A DNA stretch of 64,000 nt. It comes from Pandoraea sp. PE-S2T-3. GTDB lineage: Bacteria; Pseudomonadota; Gammaproteobacteria; Burkholderiales; Burkholderiaceae. The notes under the pieces were generated by a model. It saw nothing but the letters and a program-made list of their open reading frames with translations, did no database searches and was not told where the DNA came from. Numbering within the stretch: position 1 is the first letter of the stretch; each line of letters opens with the position of its first letter. Shown one piece after another: positions 1-9,311 of this stretch. The stretch covers positions 248,001-312,000 of the forward strand of contig NZ_NGUQ01000007.1 in the NCBI RefSeq assembly GCF_002179965.1, read 5' to 3'. Both the position numbers and the translations under genes were made by a program.

Positions 1-68
1 TCGTCGGATGCCGCGTGCAGCGCGGGCGGCGCATCGTGCAGGCCGCCGAACTCGTGGTTGTGTCCCAT
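1..68 (-). CDS. N-terminal fragment of an unidentified protein
   Basis: Only the first 22 codons are in the window; the gene continues past base 1. The protein begins MGHNHEFGGLHDAPPALHAA. The ATG at 66-68 is preceded by a good Shine-Dalgarno sequence (AGGGAGGACGGC), which is why I accept it as a real start. It lies downstream of the AidB-like dehydrogenase gene on the same strand, separated by a 9-bp tandem repeat. Too little is visible to name the family. Confidence 0.5.
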   Translation of the reverse strand, partial: MGHNHEFGGLHDAPPALHAASD

Positions 69-131
69 GCCGTCCTCCCTGTGGCTGCCGATGGCCGCCG
101 TTGTCATTATTGTCATTTGGTACTGCACGTC

Positions 132-194
132 CTGCGAATATTGCGATTACTGCGAGTATTTCGAATACTGCGGGTGCTGCCGACACTGCGAATG
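132..194. repeat. 9-bp imperfect tandem repeat, about 7 copies
   Basis: Seven consecutive 9-mers related to CTGCGAATA run without gaps: CTGCGAATA, TTGCGATTA, CTGCGAGTA, TTTCGAATA, CTGCGGGTG, CTGCCGACA and CTGCGAATG. The array fills the gap between the stop of the AidB-like gene and the start of the next minus-strand gene. I see no terminator hairpin there. Its role is unknown. Confidence 0.7.
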
Positions 195-201
195 CCGACG
201 T

Positions 202-1866
202 TCAACCCGCAAACGCGCGATCCAGCCACGCGCGTTGCACACCCACGGCCAGTGAGTCAGGCATCACGCCATAGACGCGACCGCCATGATTCGCCAGGCG
301 GCTCTCGACAAAGCCATGCGCCAACTCGGCCGGCGCATGTTCAAGCAACAACGCGGCCTGTGCGAGCAGTACGATCTGCTGCGCAATCGCACGCGCGCGC
401 ACGGCGTGCGTTGCCGGGTCGGCAGCGAGCCAGCCGTGCAGTTGCGCCAATGCCGCGCGCAACGGGGCGTGTGCGCCCACGCGTTGGCCCAGCCAGTCAA
501 ACCATGCCTGTGCCACTTCCGGCTCGCGCCCGATGGCGCGCAACACATCGAGGCACATCACATTGCCCGAACCTTCCCAGATGGAATTGACCGGCGCCTC
601 GCGATACAACCGCGCGAGCGGCCCGGTTTCCACATAACCGTTGCCGCCCCACACCTCCATGCATTCGCCGGCGAGTTCGAGCGCGCGCTTGCACACCCAG
701 AACTTCGCGGCAGGCAACACAATGCGTCGCCATGCGCGCTCGAGCGGGGCATCGTCATCCGCCTCGGCCGCGTCGAACGACTGGGCCAGCCGCATGGCGA
801 GCCACGTCGCGGCTTCCGACTCCAGCGCAAGATCGGCAAGCACGGTCGTCATCAGATCCTGATCGACCAGCTTGGCGCCGAACGCCGTGCGATGCCGGGC
901 GTGATGAATGGCCTGTACGACACCCGTGCGCATCATCGCCGCACTGCCGATCACGCAGTCGAGTCGCGTGTACGTCGCCATCTCGATGATCGTGGGAATC
1001 CCGCGTCCCTGCGCGCCCACGAGCGTGCCGTAAGCGCCCTGAAATTCGACCTCGCTGCTCGCGTTCGAACGGTTGCCGAGCTTGTCTTTCAGGCGCTGAA
1101 TCTGCACGGCATTCTTCTGGCCGTCGGGTGTGTAGCGAGGGACGAAGAAACACGACAACGCGTCGCTGTCGTCAGCGCGGGCGAGCACCAGATGTGCATC
1201 GCATTGCGGTGCAGAGAAGAACCACTTGTGGCCGACCAGCGAATACGTATCACCGCCCAACGCACGGGCGACGGTCGTGTTCGTGCGAACGTCCGACCCG
1301 CCCTGCTTCTCGGTCATGCCCATGCCGACGAGCATGGTGTGCTTCTGCGCGAGCGGCAGATCGCGGGGATCGTGCTGCGGTGCGAACAGTTTGTCCTTGA
1401 TCGTGGGAAACAGCGACGGCACCTTCGACAGCACCGGAATACTGGCAAACGTCATCGTTGTCGGACACAGCGACCCCGCTTCATTCTGTGCATGCAGAAA
1501 ATACGACGCCGTGCGTGCAGCCATCGCCCCCGCCTGCGGATGCGCCCACGGCAGCGACTGCAATTGTGCACCGCGCAAAAGCCCCATCAGCGCGTGCCAG
1601 GCCGGGTGAAATTCCACGTGATCGATGCGGTTGCCGCGCGCATCGAAGGTTTGCAACTCGGGCTCGTGGCGATTCGCCGTCTCGGCCCACTGCTGCACTT
1701 CGGCCTCGCCCAATCGCGCGCCCTGACGATGCAGTTCCTTCGCATGCCAGCCGGCATTGAACGTCGTCACGGCGGCCTGCAACGCCGCGTCGGTGGCGTA
1801 CAGGTTGTAATCGACGAGCGGCGGCACCTGATTGGTGACGTCGTGGGTTTGCCAAGCCTCAGTCAT
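202..1866 (-). CDS. aidB: AidB-like acyl-CoA dehydrogenase
   Basis: A 554-residue flavoprotein of the acyl-CoA dehydrogenase superfamily, AidB branch. The N-terminus (WQTHDVTNQ...YNLY), GMGMTEKQGGSDV, LVGHKWFFSAPQ, KDKLGNRSNASSEVEF and the C-terminal VNSIWEGSGNVMCLDVLR all match what I remember of Escherichia coli AidB, including its length of about 540. AidB binds FAD and DNA and is induced by alkylating agents; its physiological substrate is unsettled. I start at the ATG at 1864-1866 because GGAGGGAGACACGG precedes it; an upstream in-frame GTG at 1959 has no such site. It diverges from the GMC oxidoreductase gene. Family assignment is firm; a true DNA-protection role is inference. Confidence 0.9.
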   Translation of the reverse strand: MTEAWQTHDVTNQVPPLVDYNLYATDAALQAAVTTFNAGWHAKELHRQGARLGEAEVQQWAETANRHEPELQTFDARGNRIDHVEFHPAWHALMGLLRGAQLQSLPWAHPQAGAMAARTASYFLHAQNEAGSLCPTTMTFASIPVLSKVPSLFPTIKDKLFAPQHDPRDLPLAQKHTMLVGMGMTEKQGGSDVRTNTTVARALGGDTYSLVGHKWFFSAPQCDAHLVLARADDSDALSCFFVPRYTPDGQKNAVQIQRLKDKLGNRSNASSEVEFQGAYGTLVGAQGRGIPTIIEMATYTRLDCVIGSAAMMRTGVVQAIHHARHRTAFGAKLVDQDLMTTVLADLALESEAATWLAMRLAQSFDAAEADDDAPLERAWRRIVLPAAKFWVCKRALELAGECMEVWGGNGYVETGPLARLYREAPVNSIWEGSGNVMCLDVLRAIGREPEVAQAWFDWLGQRVGAHAPLRAALAQLHGWLAADPATHAVRARAIAQQIVLLAQAALLLEHAPAELAHGFVESRLANHGGRVYGVMPDSLAVGVQRAWLDRAFAG

Positions 1867-2178
1867 CCGTGTCTCCCTCCGGGAATGCCAGCCGTGTGCG
1901 TGCCGTGCAGGTCGTTGATGCGTGTCGATGGACGCTATTGCGCTCGATCGGACGGTCACACCAAGTCGATCATTTCATCATAGCGGTTGAACTCTGCCGT
2001 CCGCACAAATTAGAGGAATGCTTCACATCGCGCGCGAATCGGAGAAATGTCTGCCTACAATGAGTGCCGCCGCTTCAGGTCACAGCAATCTGACGCATGC
2101 GGTGCGGCGAATAGCAGTGCACAAGAAAGATAAATACAAAGCAGGCAATGCAGTGCCCATCCAAGGGAGGATGACAGC
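1867..2178. other. Divergent intergenic region between aidB-like and GMC oxidoreductase genes
   Basis: These 312 bases must hold the promoters of two divergent genes. The middle (about 1965-2160) is less GC-rich than its surroundings. I see no convincing -35/-10 pair, operator or RNA structure that I can defend. Confidence 0.5.
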
Positions 2179-3858
2179 ATGGACTATGACTACGTCATTG
2201 TCGGTGGCGGCTCGGCGGGCTGCGCGCTCGCCGCACGCTTGGCCGACGGCTTACCCGGGCGCACGATCGCCCTCATCGAAGCGGGCCCGCCCGACAACAG
2301 CTTTCTCGTCAGGCTGCCGCTAGGGCTCGCGGCGCTGGTGCCATTCCGGTCACGTCGCAACTACGGATTTCGCACGACACCGCAGGCGGGTCTCGGCGGG
2401 CGTCAGGGCTACCAGCCCCGCGGCCGAGGTCTGGGCGGATCGAGTTCGATCAACGCCATGATCTACACACGCGGACACCCCGACGACTACAACGACTGGG
2501 CGCAAGCCGGTTGCACCGGCTGGGGCTGGAACGACGTGCTGCCGTACTTCCGGCGCAACGAAAACAACGAACGCGGTGCCGACGACTGGCACGGCAGCGG
2601 CGGCCCGCTCAACGTGGCGGATTTGCGCACCGTCAACCCGTTCTCGCGGCACTATGTCGACGCAGCTCGCGAAGCGGGCTTCCCCGTTTCCAGCGATTTC
2701 AACGGTGCGCAATACGAAGGTGCGGGCATCTATCAGGTCACGCAGAAGGGGGGCGAGCGATGGAATGCCGCACGTGCGTATCTGCATGGAAAAACGCGTG
2801 CGAATCTCCATGTCATCACCGATGCGCTGGTGCAGCGAATCACCTTCGACGGCATGCGCGCGACGGGCGTCACGCTGCAACGTCGCGGTGCGCTCGAGAC
2901 GCTCAAGGCGCGTGCGGAAGTGATCCTCAGTGCCGGGACTTTCAACTCGCCGCAGTTGCTGATGGGCTCGGGTATCGGCCCGGCAGCGCAACTGCGTGAG
3001 CACGGCATCGCCGTGCGGGTCGATTCGCCGAACGTCGGCGAGAATCTGCAAGATCACATCGATTTCATCATCAACAAATACGTCGCGCACAGCGATCTGG
3101 TGGGCTACACGCCACCGGGCCTATGGCACTTGCTGATGCAGGGCGTGGCGTATCTGCGCGACAAGCGCGGCCTGCTTGCGAGCAACGTTGCCGAAGCGGG
3201 CGGCTTTCTCAAGAGCGATCCGGGTCTCGTTCGCCCCGATCTGCAAATGCACTTCCTCGTGGGGATCTGCGACAACCACAACCGGCGTCTTCATCTGCGG
3301 CGCGGTCTGTCGTTGCATGCCTGCGTGTTGCGCCCGAAGAGCCGTGGCCGCGTCACGCTCGCCACGGGCGACATGCGCGATGCACCACTGATCGATCCTG
3401 CGTTTCTGCAAGCACAGGAAGACGTCGACACCTTGCTGCGCGGCGCCCGCGTGATCCGCCGGATTCTGGCCGCACCGTCACTCGCGCGCTTCGGCGGAAG
3501 GGAATTGCACAGTCGCGGCGTGGAATCGGACGAAGCACTCATGGCACTGATTCGCCAACGTGCCGACACCATCTATCACCCGGTCGGCACTTGCCGCATG
3601 GGCAGCGATGCGGCGTCGGTGGTCGATACCGAACTCCGTGTGCGGGGTGTCGACGGCCTGCGCGTTGTCGACGCGTCGATCATGCCGACGTTGATCGGCG
3701 GCAATACCAACGCACCGTCGATGATGATCGGGGAAAAGGCGGCGGACATGATTCTGCGGCAAGCGCAGCGTCAGGTCGGCGGCGTGGACGCCGGCCGTGA
3801 TCGCGCCGCCAATGCCGGACATGCAACGTTAGCTGCCCGCGTACAACCACAGGCCTAG
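2179..3858 (+). CDS. GMC family FAD-dependent oxidoreductase (choline/alcohol dehydrogenase-like)
   Basis: A 559-residue protein of the glucose-methanol-choline oxidoreductase family. It opens with the FAD-binding Rossmann motif VGGGSAGCALAARLADG (residues 8-24) and the typical IALIEAG strand end. The GMC signature around RGRGLGGSSSINAMIYTRG and the second signature SAGTFNSPQLLMGSGIG are present. The active-site region IYHPVGTCRMG places the catalytic histidine at residue 467, and GGNTNAPSMMIGEKA supplies the partner asparagine. Such enzymes oxidise alcohols or choline-like substrates; the substrate here cannot be read from sequence. AAGGGAGG precedes the ATG. Its 3' end overlaps the convergent prepilin peptidase gene by 30 bases. 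Confidence 0.9.
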   Translation: MDYDYVIVGGGSAGCALAARLADGLPGRTIALIEAGPPDNSFLVRLPLGLAALVPFRSRRNYGFRTTPQAGLGGRQGYQPRGRGLGGSSSINAMIYTRGHPDDYNDWAQAGCTGWGWNDVLPYFRRNENNERGADDWHGSGGPLNVADLRTVNPFSRHYVDAAREAGFPVSSDFNGAQYEGAGIYQVTQKGGERWNAARAYLHGKTRANLHVITDALVQRITFDGMRATGVTLQRRGALETLKARAEVILSAGTFNSPQLLMGSGIGPAAQLREHGIAVRVDSPNVGENLQDHIDFIINKYVAHSDLVGYTPPGLWHLLMQGVAYLRDKRGLLASNVAEAGGFLKSDPGLVRPDLQMHFLVGICDNHNRRLHLRRGLSLHACVLRPKSRGRVTLATGDMRDAPLIDPAFLQAQEDVDTLLRGARVIRRILAAPSLARFGGRELHSRGVESDEALMALIRQRADTIYHPVGTCRMGSDAASVVDTELRVRGVDGLRVVDASIMPTLIGGNTNAPSMMIGEKAADMILRQAQRQVGGVDAGRDRAANAGHATLAARVQPQA

Positions 3859-4722
3859 AAACCGCTCGCCCCGGAGTGCGCTCGCTACGGCTCCTGCGGC
3901 GAGCCACGGGCCGAACGGCAGCGGCCCGCACATCGTGCGGCCGCGCAGTATGCCGAGAACGCCAAACGCGAGCGTTGCCGCCACGGCGCCGAACGCCAGC
4001 GTGAGCGGCACGCCGATCCATCCGAGCCACGCCCCACAGGCGGCGACAAGCTTCACGTCGCCGCCGCCCAGTCCTTCGTTGCCGGTCAGCAGAAAGTGCC
4101 CCCCGGCAATGAGCCACATCGCGACATAGCCCAGCGCGGCGCCAAGCACCGCATCACTTACCGGCACCGTCACGCCCGCGACGCTCAGCAGCAGACCGAT
4201 CCACAACAGCGGCAACGTGATCACGTCGGGCAACAGACGGGTTTCCGCATCGATGAGTGAAAGCGAGAGCAGCGCCGCGCCGAAACCGCACCACGCAAAC
4301 ATCGTTGCGTACAACATCAACGGCGCGAACGTCCAGCCGATGGCCGCGAACATGACACCGGCGCTCAATTCGACAATGGGATAACGCAAGCTGATGGTGG
4401 CGTGGCAATGCGCACAGCGCCCCCGCAACAAGAGATAACTCACCACGGGCAAGTTGTGCCACGCAGGGATGCGATTGTCGCAACGCGGACAACGCGACGG
4501 CGGCCACGCCAGATTGAAGATCGGCGTAACCGGAGGCATGTGCCCGGCCCAACGGGCCGCCTCGCGCGCCCACTGCACTTCGAGCATGCGTGGCAGCCGC
4601 CAGACCACCACATTGAGAAAGCTGCCGATGAACAGGCCGAGAATGCCCAACATCGCCGCGAAGCTCTCGCGCGGCAGCGCCTTGATCGAATGCACCAGCA
4701 GGTCCAGAAGGTTCGCCATCAT
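3829..4722 (-). CDS. pilD: Prepilin peptidase (type IV leader peptidase / methyltransferase)
   Basis: A 297-residue polytopic membrane aspartic protease that removes the leader from type IV prepilins and N-methylates them. The N-terminal GSFLNVVVWRLP is followed by two CxxC pairs (CPRCDNRIPAWHNLPVVSY and CAHCHATISLRYPIVEL), as in bifunctional PilD/GspO enzymes. The catalytic aspartates are in SLIDAETRLLPD and EGLGGGDVKLVAACGAW. It is the last gene of the type IVb pilus operon; its ATG overlaps the TGA of pilR (TGATG), suggesting translational coupling. In R64 nomenclature this position is pilU, but R64 PilU lacks the methyltransferase cysteines, so the name pilD fits better. Likely substrate: the pilS product at 11676-12317. 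Confidence 0.9.
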   Translation of the reverse strand: MMANLLDLLVHSIKALPRESFAAMLGILGLFIGSFLNVVVWRLPRMLEVQWAREAARWAGHMPPVTPIFNLAWPPSRCPRCDNRIPAWHNLPVVSYLLLRGRCAHCHATISLRYPIVELSAGVMFAAIGWTFAPLMLYATMFAWCGFGAALLSLSLIDAETRLLPDVITLPLLWIGLLLSVAGVTVPVSDAVLGAALGYVAMWLIAGGHFLLTGNEGLGGGDVKLVAACGAWLGWIGVPLTLAFGAVAATLAFGVLGILRGRTMCGPLPFGPWLAAGAVASALRGERFLGLWLYAGS

Positions 4723-5813
4723 CACATCATCGACTGCGCGTGCTCACCTGCCGCACGACCGATCTGCAACATACCGGCCACGGTCACCACGATCGTCAAC
4801 CCCACCAATGCCATCAGCACGGAGCGTGCCGCCGCCGCGCGCGCCTTGATGCGATCGGCGGTCTCTTCGATGGTCATCAACCCGATCTTGCGAATGCCGA
4901 CATCGAAGTTGGTCCGCCCGGAATATTCGACGAGACGATCGAACACTTCCTCGTTGAAGAGCCCCGTGTCCATGGCCTTTATCATGCTTCTGTCACTTCT
5001 GAGCGACGCGCGCATGCGCAACAGATGCGAGCGCATCCACGGCGACGCGCCCGAGAGGAGCAACGAGATCGCATCGAAGACCGAGGTCTTGGCACTGGTC
5101 AGTGCCGCGAGTGCCACCAGAAACTCACCGGAACGCACATCGCGATAGACGGCGTACGGCCCGAAATCGTCAAAACGGCGACGCAACGGCCCGGTCCAGC
5201 GGCTGAGCGACCACGACATCACGACCAGCAACACCAACGGCACACCGTAGAGCAGCGGCCACCAGTTGGCGACGAACCCCGACATCACGTATAACCACGC
5301 CCCGATCATCGGAAATTTCTCCGGCGGCATGATCTCGGTCATGATCGGCATCATCCCGTAAGCCACCCCAAGTTGAATCGCCGCGAGCAATACCGACATG
5401 AAGATCGGCAGCGTGATCGCCCCGGAGATCGCACTGCGAGTCTGTTGTTGCAGTGTCACGACGCGTGCGAGAAAGCGCAGCGTACCGGGCAGATCACCTT
5501 TTTCCCCCGCAGCAATGACCACCAGATCGGCTTCCGGGATCGTGCCCTCCAGCGATTTGCGCAAGTTCTTCGAGCTGGCCCTGTCGCGCCACACGGCGTA
5601 CAGCGGCGCCATTGCGTTGCGGCGCTCCTTCGCACGAGCGCACCGGCGCGAAAACAGGTCGAACGGATTCGCACCGTCTTCGATCGCGTCGGCAAAGTCG
5701 CTGTAGAACTTCGCGCGAGTCTTGTGGAACTGGCGCTTCGCCTTGGCTAGCCCCGGGTAGGCGTCACGCGGGGGAGAGAGTTTGGCGAGGAATCGATTGG
5801 CGGCGTCGAGCAT
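4722..5813 (-). CDS. pilR: Type IVb pilus inner-membrane platform protein PilR (GspF/PilC family)
   Basis: A 363-residue polytopic protein of the type II secretion F family, the inner-membrane platform on which pilins are assembled. Two F-domain halves are visible, each ending in hydrophobic segments (around ISGAITLPIFMSVLLAAIQLG and LMALVGLTIVVTVAGML). PEADLVVIAAGEKGDLPGTL corresponds to the conserved core of the first domain. It follows the ATPase gene pilQ, as in R64-type operons. The start is uncertain: I use the ATG at 5811-5813, but an in-frame TTG at 5834 would add seven residues; neither has a clear Shine-Dalgarno sequence, so coupling to pilQ translation is likely. Confidence 0.85.
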   Translation of the reverse strand: MLDAANRFLAKLSPPRDAYPGLAKAKRQFHKTRAKFYSDFADAIEDGANPFDLFSRRCARAKERRNAMAPLYAVWRDRASSKNLRKSLEGTIPEADLVVIAAGEKGDLPGTLRFLARVVTLQQQTRSAISGAITLPIFMSVLLAAIQLGVAYGMMPIMTEIMPPEKFPMIGAWLYVMSGFVANWWPLLYGVPLVLLVVMSWSLSRWTGPLRRRFDDFGPYAVYRDVRSGEFLVALAALTSAKTSVFDAISLLLSGASPWMRSHLLRMRASLRSDRSMIKAMDTGLFNEEVFDRLVEYSGRTNFDVGIRKIGLMTIEETADRIKARAAAARSVLMALVGLTIVVTVAGMLQIGRAAGEHAQSMM

Positions 5814-5870
5814 GGCGTGGAGGTGAGACGTCAAAACATCATTGCAGGGGAAGAAAGCGGCCGCGACGAC

Positions 5871-7595
5871 TCACACACTCGCGAGTCGTCGCGGCGTCGT
5901 GGCTGTCGGCGCGGTGGCTTGGGGAAGGTGATACTTCTTCAATTTGTAGAAAGACGCTTCGATGTCGCGCGGGTCGATGCGTCCCTGTGACATCTTGTAA
6001 ATCGCATGCTCGATGGCGGTCTTGCCCGTCATGTCCGGGCTGGTGAGATCGCCGTTGTGACTCGCGCGCCATTGCCGCTCGGCTTCCCAAAAATGCGACT
6101 CGCGCAGCAGATCGAGCATGTCGTCGGTCAACTCACAGACCTCGGCGACAACGGTTTGCCCCGCCGTACCTCGCCCCTTGCACCGCTCGCAGCCGGCCCC
6201 CTCGACGCAGACATTGGCGACATCGATACCGAGCGCCGCAATGACGTCGAGTGCGGGTGCATCGAGATTGCCGATCGCGGGCAATTTGCAGTGCTCGCAC
6301 AGCACGGGGATCAGCTTCTGATACACCATCGCCGTCAAGAAGTTGGGTGACGTGACGGCCGCCAGCGGCATGCCGATCTCATCACTGACGAGGCGCGGGA
6401 TGATGCCGAATGCGCTCGACGCGTGCACGGTGGAAAGCACTTGGTGGCCGGTCTCGGTCATCGACTTCGCGAACGAGCCTGTCTCCGAATCGCGGATCTC
6501 GCCGGGCATGAGCTTGTCCGGGTCCCCCCGCAGCAACACCTTGGCCGCCGCGCCGAACGCGGATTCTCCCGCACCATCTTCGGCCCGCCGCTGAATCGGA
6601 ATCTGCGTCATGTGCGGCTGGATGTACTCAACCGGGTCTTCGATGGAGAAAAATTTCTTGCCCGAGTCGCGCTCGTACATCATCAGCGTGCGAAGCGTCG
6701 TGGATTTCCCCGACCCGGTTTCCCCTGCAATGATCGTGAGACCCGGGCTGCGATGCACAGCGTCTTCGAGCACTTCGACTTGATCATCGGAATAGCCGAG
6801 TTGCGAGAGCGAGAGCACATCGCCTTCCACCGCTTCATTAAGAAGCAGACGCAGCACCACATCCACGCCGCGATTCTCCTTCACGCTCTGGAATCGCAAT
6901 TGATATTTGCGCTGGCGAATGGAGAGCGGAATCGAACAGCTTTGATGCTGATCTTCATCGAAGTGGTTGTGACTGCGGCTGCTCGGATCGGCCCGGGAGT
7001 TGTACGCGGCGGACACCGCGTCAAGCATCGCGTGATAGTCGCGCGAGAGCCGGTCGCTGTCGCCGGTCACGCGCAGCTTGCCGTGAATGCGCATGCGCAC
7101 CTTCACGTGTTGCCCGTCGCGAAATTCGAAGTGGATGTCTGACGTACCGGCTTCGACCGCCTTCTCGATGAGCAGATCGAAGTTGCGATAGGCCCCGGTG
7201 CGTTGCTCGTCGGATCGGCCATCGTCATCGTCTTGCTGCTGCAACTGCGACTGCATGAGCAGAATTTCTTCGGTGGTGCCGACATAGATGCCTTCGAGAT
7301 CGAGGCGATGCGTGGCGCGCACCGCCTGATCGAAGCGTTCGAGCAAATCGGAGCCCTGCATGCGCACAAAGGTCGTGTGCTCGATCAGCACCAGAAACAG
7401 TCGTGGCTTCATCGCCACCAGCACGAGCGAGCCTTGCTCCGCGCCGGCAAGCGTCAGGCCGAGATCCTGACGCCAGCCGAACGTCTGGATATCCTCGGAG
7501 CGTAGATCGGCGACGGGGCGGGCGACGGGGCGCGTGCCGCTACGTCCGTTCGCTCGCGCCCACGCGACGCGAAGACGTTCACCGATTGTCGCCAT
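5871..7595 (-). CDS. pilQ: Type IVb pilus assembly ATPase PilQ (GspE/VirB11 family)
   Basis: A 574-residue cytoplasmic secretion ATPase that powers pilus extension. Walker A is GETGSGKST at residues 291-299. Downstream are PGEIRDSETGSFA (a Walker B/Asp-box-like segment) and STVHASSAFG (His box). A tetracysteine metal-binding element, CEHCKLPAIG followed by CERCKGRG, sits in the C-terminal third as in many GspE/PilB proteins. The N-terminal 130 residues are less conserved. The ATG overlaps the end of pilP by 17 bases. No retraction ATPase gene is in the window, as is usual for R64-like type IVb systems. Confidence 0.9.
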   Translation of the reverse strand: MATIGERLRVAWARANGRSGTRPVARPVADLRSEDIQTFGWRQDLGLTLAGAEQGSLVLVAMKPRLFLVLIEHTTFVRMQGSDLLERFDQAVRATHRLDLEGIYVGTTEEILLMQSQLQQQDDDDGRSDEQRTGAYRNFDLLIEKAVEAGTSDIHFEFRDGQHVKVRMRIHGKLRVTGDSDRLSRDYHAMLDAVSAAYNSRADPSSRSHNHFDEDQHQSCSIPLSIRQRKYQLRFQSVKENRGVDVVLRLLLNEAVEGDVLSLSQLGYSDDQVEVLEDAVHRSPGLTIIAGETGSGKSTTLRTLMMYERDSGKKFFSIEDPVEYIQPHMTQIPIQRRAEDGAGESAFGAAAKVLLRGDPDKLMPGEIRDSETGSFAKSMTETGHQVLSTVHASSAFGIIPRLVSDEIGMPLAAVTSPNFLTAMVYQKLIPVLCEHCKLPAIGNLDAPALDVIAALGIDVANVCVEGAGCERCKGRGTAGQTVVAEVCELTDDMLDLLRESHFWEAERQWRASHNGDLTSPDMTGKTAIEHAIYKMSQGRIDPRDIEASFYKLKKYHLPQATAPTATTPRRLASV

Positions 7596-8031
7596 CGTGC
7601 CGCCCTTGTGCAGCGTGCTGGACAGCTAAGGCATCAGGCAGCAGCAAACGCGCGGGCTTGCCATGCCGTTTCACGTCGACGAAATCGTCACCGATGCTCA
7701 CTACCTGCCAGTCGCCGACGTGATCACCGCGCTTCACCGTGTGGCCGAAGCGGCCGTCGACGCGCAGGTACGCAACGGTAGTGTTTTCCACCCCCTGTAT
7801 GAACAGCAACTCGGGCGGCGAGTCCACCCGGGCGGGCTTGCTTGCTACATCGGGGGCAATGCCGTCCGGCGATTGTCCATTGCCAGCCGCCTTATCCTCC
7901 TGTGCATCTTGCGATGCCTTGAGGTGGGCGCGCGCAAACGCATCGATATTCTCTTCGGCATGCGCAGGCGTGGACAATACGGCAGCAAATGCCACCGCGA
8001 GCCGTACGAGATGACGTGATCTAGTGGACAT
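7579..8031 (-). CDS. pilP: Type IVb pilus biogenesis protein PilP
   Basis: A 150-residue exported protein. A signal peptide is evident (residues 1-25, ending TPAHA). The second half, from LLFIQGVENTTVAYLRVDGR through VKRGDHVGDWQVVSIGDDFVDVKR, has the pattern of the PilP/GspC homology domain found in R64 PilP. The protein is thought to link the inner-membrane complex to the secretin in the periplasm. It overlaps both neighbours (pilO by 11 bases upstream, pilQ by 17 downstream). The assignment rests partly on gene order. Confidence 0.75.
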   Translation of the reverse strand: MSTRSRHLVRLAVAFAAVLSTPAHAEENIDAFARAHLKASQDAQEDKAAGNGQSPDGIAPDVASKPARVDSPPELLFIQGVENTTVAYLRVDGRFGHTVKRGDHVGDWQVVSIGDDFVDVKRHGKPARLLLPDALAVQHAAQGRHDGDNR

Positions 8032-9310
8032 AGTAGGTGCCTTGAGCGGTGAAGACGGGTTTGCCGTCGCTGATGTCGATCTTCACGTCACGCAGCGACA
8101 TGTTGCCCGCGCGCATCATCAGACCGGCGACCGAATCGAGAAATGCGAGATGACCGGCCATCTGCCATTCGCCCTTGGCAATGGATGGCGGCACGTCTTT
8201 CCCGGCCGCCGCCGTTGGTGGTGGCTTCACCAGCGGTTCGGCCATCGTGAGCGAGATATCCATGCCGTAGTCGCCCAGCGCCTGCAAGCGCGCGCCGGCC
8301 GTGCGGAGAAACTGATTGCGGGGAATCGGCGTGACGCGGGCGTCGGCGGCGGCATCTGCGTCCTGCCCGTCGTCGGTGATCGCCACGACCTCTTTCGCGT
8401 GGTCCAGATCGACGATCATCGCGTCGGGCCGCTGTGAAAGCAGCAAATCGAACGTGCCGCCTTCCTTTCGCCGCCAGTCGATGCTGCAACGTGCTGCATT
8501 GCACTCGATGCTCGCCGGACGCCATCCCCCAGCACTCGCCGGGAGTGCCTGCACCACCGACTGCACACGCTGTGCATAATCTGCACCGAAGGCAAACGGC
8601 TCGGCGGCAATGGCCCGTGCGAGCGAACGCTTGTAAGCATCGACCGGATCGACCCGATTCGCGGCGGCCCGTTGTTGTTGTTGCAGATCGTCGTACCAAG
8701 ACCAGCCCAGCCAGCCCGCGCCACCAAGTCCCGCGACGATCAGCAGCGCCACGGCAGCGATGGCCAGTTCTCTCGCGGGCAGCGGCTTGCGCACGAGTTG
8801 CAGCCGCGCTTCAGCAGGCCGCTCGCGGCGCACATGCTCGGCGATGGCATCAAGGGAGAGCGAAACGTCGGGGGGTGGCAAATCGGCCAATTCCATACCG
8901 GCAATCTTCACCGGCCCTTCGACTTCCGCCGTCCATCCCGCGAGACGCGCCTTCAGATGCGCAAGCGGCAGCACGGTATCGATGTCGGGGCGGCGGTCTC
9001 GCAGCGTAACGAACAGGGCGGCCGAAGGGTCATCCGGATCGGCATGGACGAAAGCGACATTCGCGCCGTCGACCATCTGCCCTAGCACGGCCGCAAGCGC
9101 ATAGCGATCGGGGACCGCCTCGTCTTTTGACGCAACGGGCAGTGACATGAGCCCTACGGTGCGGGTGCCGGAGCCATCATCGGCCACAGCGAAGTGCGAC
9201 GCATCACGGCTTCGGGCGAGGCCGCGAATCTCCGTCGGCTCCTTCTGCAAACCGATGAGCGTCTCCCACTGCGCGCCGACGACGAGATGATTGGAGAGTG
9301 CGCGTGTCAT
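8021..9310 (-). CDS. pilO: Type IVb pilus protein PilO (PilO2 family)
   Basis: A 429-residue protein with a cytoplasmic N-terminal half, one transmembrane helix at about residues 180-205 (LAIAAVALLIVAGLGGAGWL) and a periplasmic C-terminal half. This matches the R64-type PilO of the type IVb pilus, an inner-membrane assembly factor whose biochemical role is not well defined. Two nearby cysteines (IECNAARCSIDW) in the periplasmic part could form a disulfide. It lies between pilN and pilP, with one base separating it from pilN. Confidence 0.8.
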   Translation of the reverse strand: MTRALSNHLVVGAQWETLIGLQKEPTEIRGLARSRDASHFAVADDGSGTRTVGLMSLPVASKDEAVPDRYALAAVLGQMVDGANVAFVHADPDDPSAALFVTLRDRRPDIDTVLPLAHLKARLAGWTAEVEGPVKIAGMELADLPPPDVSLSLDAIAEHVRRERPAEARLQLVRKPLPARELAIAAVALLIVAGLGGAGWLGWSWYDDLQQQQRAAANRVDPVDAYKRSLARAIAAEPFAFGADYAQRVQSVVQALPASAGGWRPASIECNAARCSIDWRRKEGGTFDLLLSQRPDAMIVDLDHAKEVVAITDDGQDADAAADARVTPIPRNQFLRTAGARLQALGDYGMDISLTMAEPLVKPPPTAAAGKDVPPSIAKGEWQMAGHLAFLDSVAGLMMRAGNMSLRDVKIDISDGKPVFTAQGTYYVH

Positions 9311-9311
9311 C

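Noticed and set aside
286-1983. A long plus-strand frame across the AidB-like gene
   Set aside because: Same reasoning; the minus-strand gene is a clear family member over its whole length.
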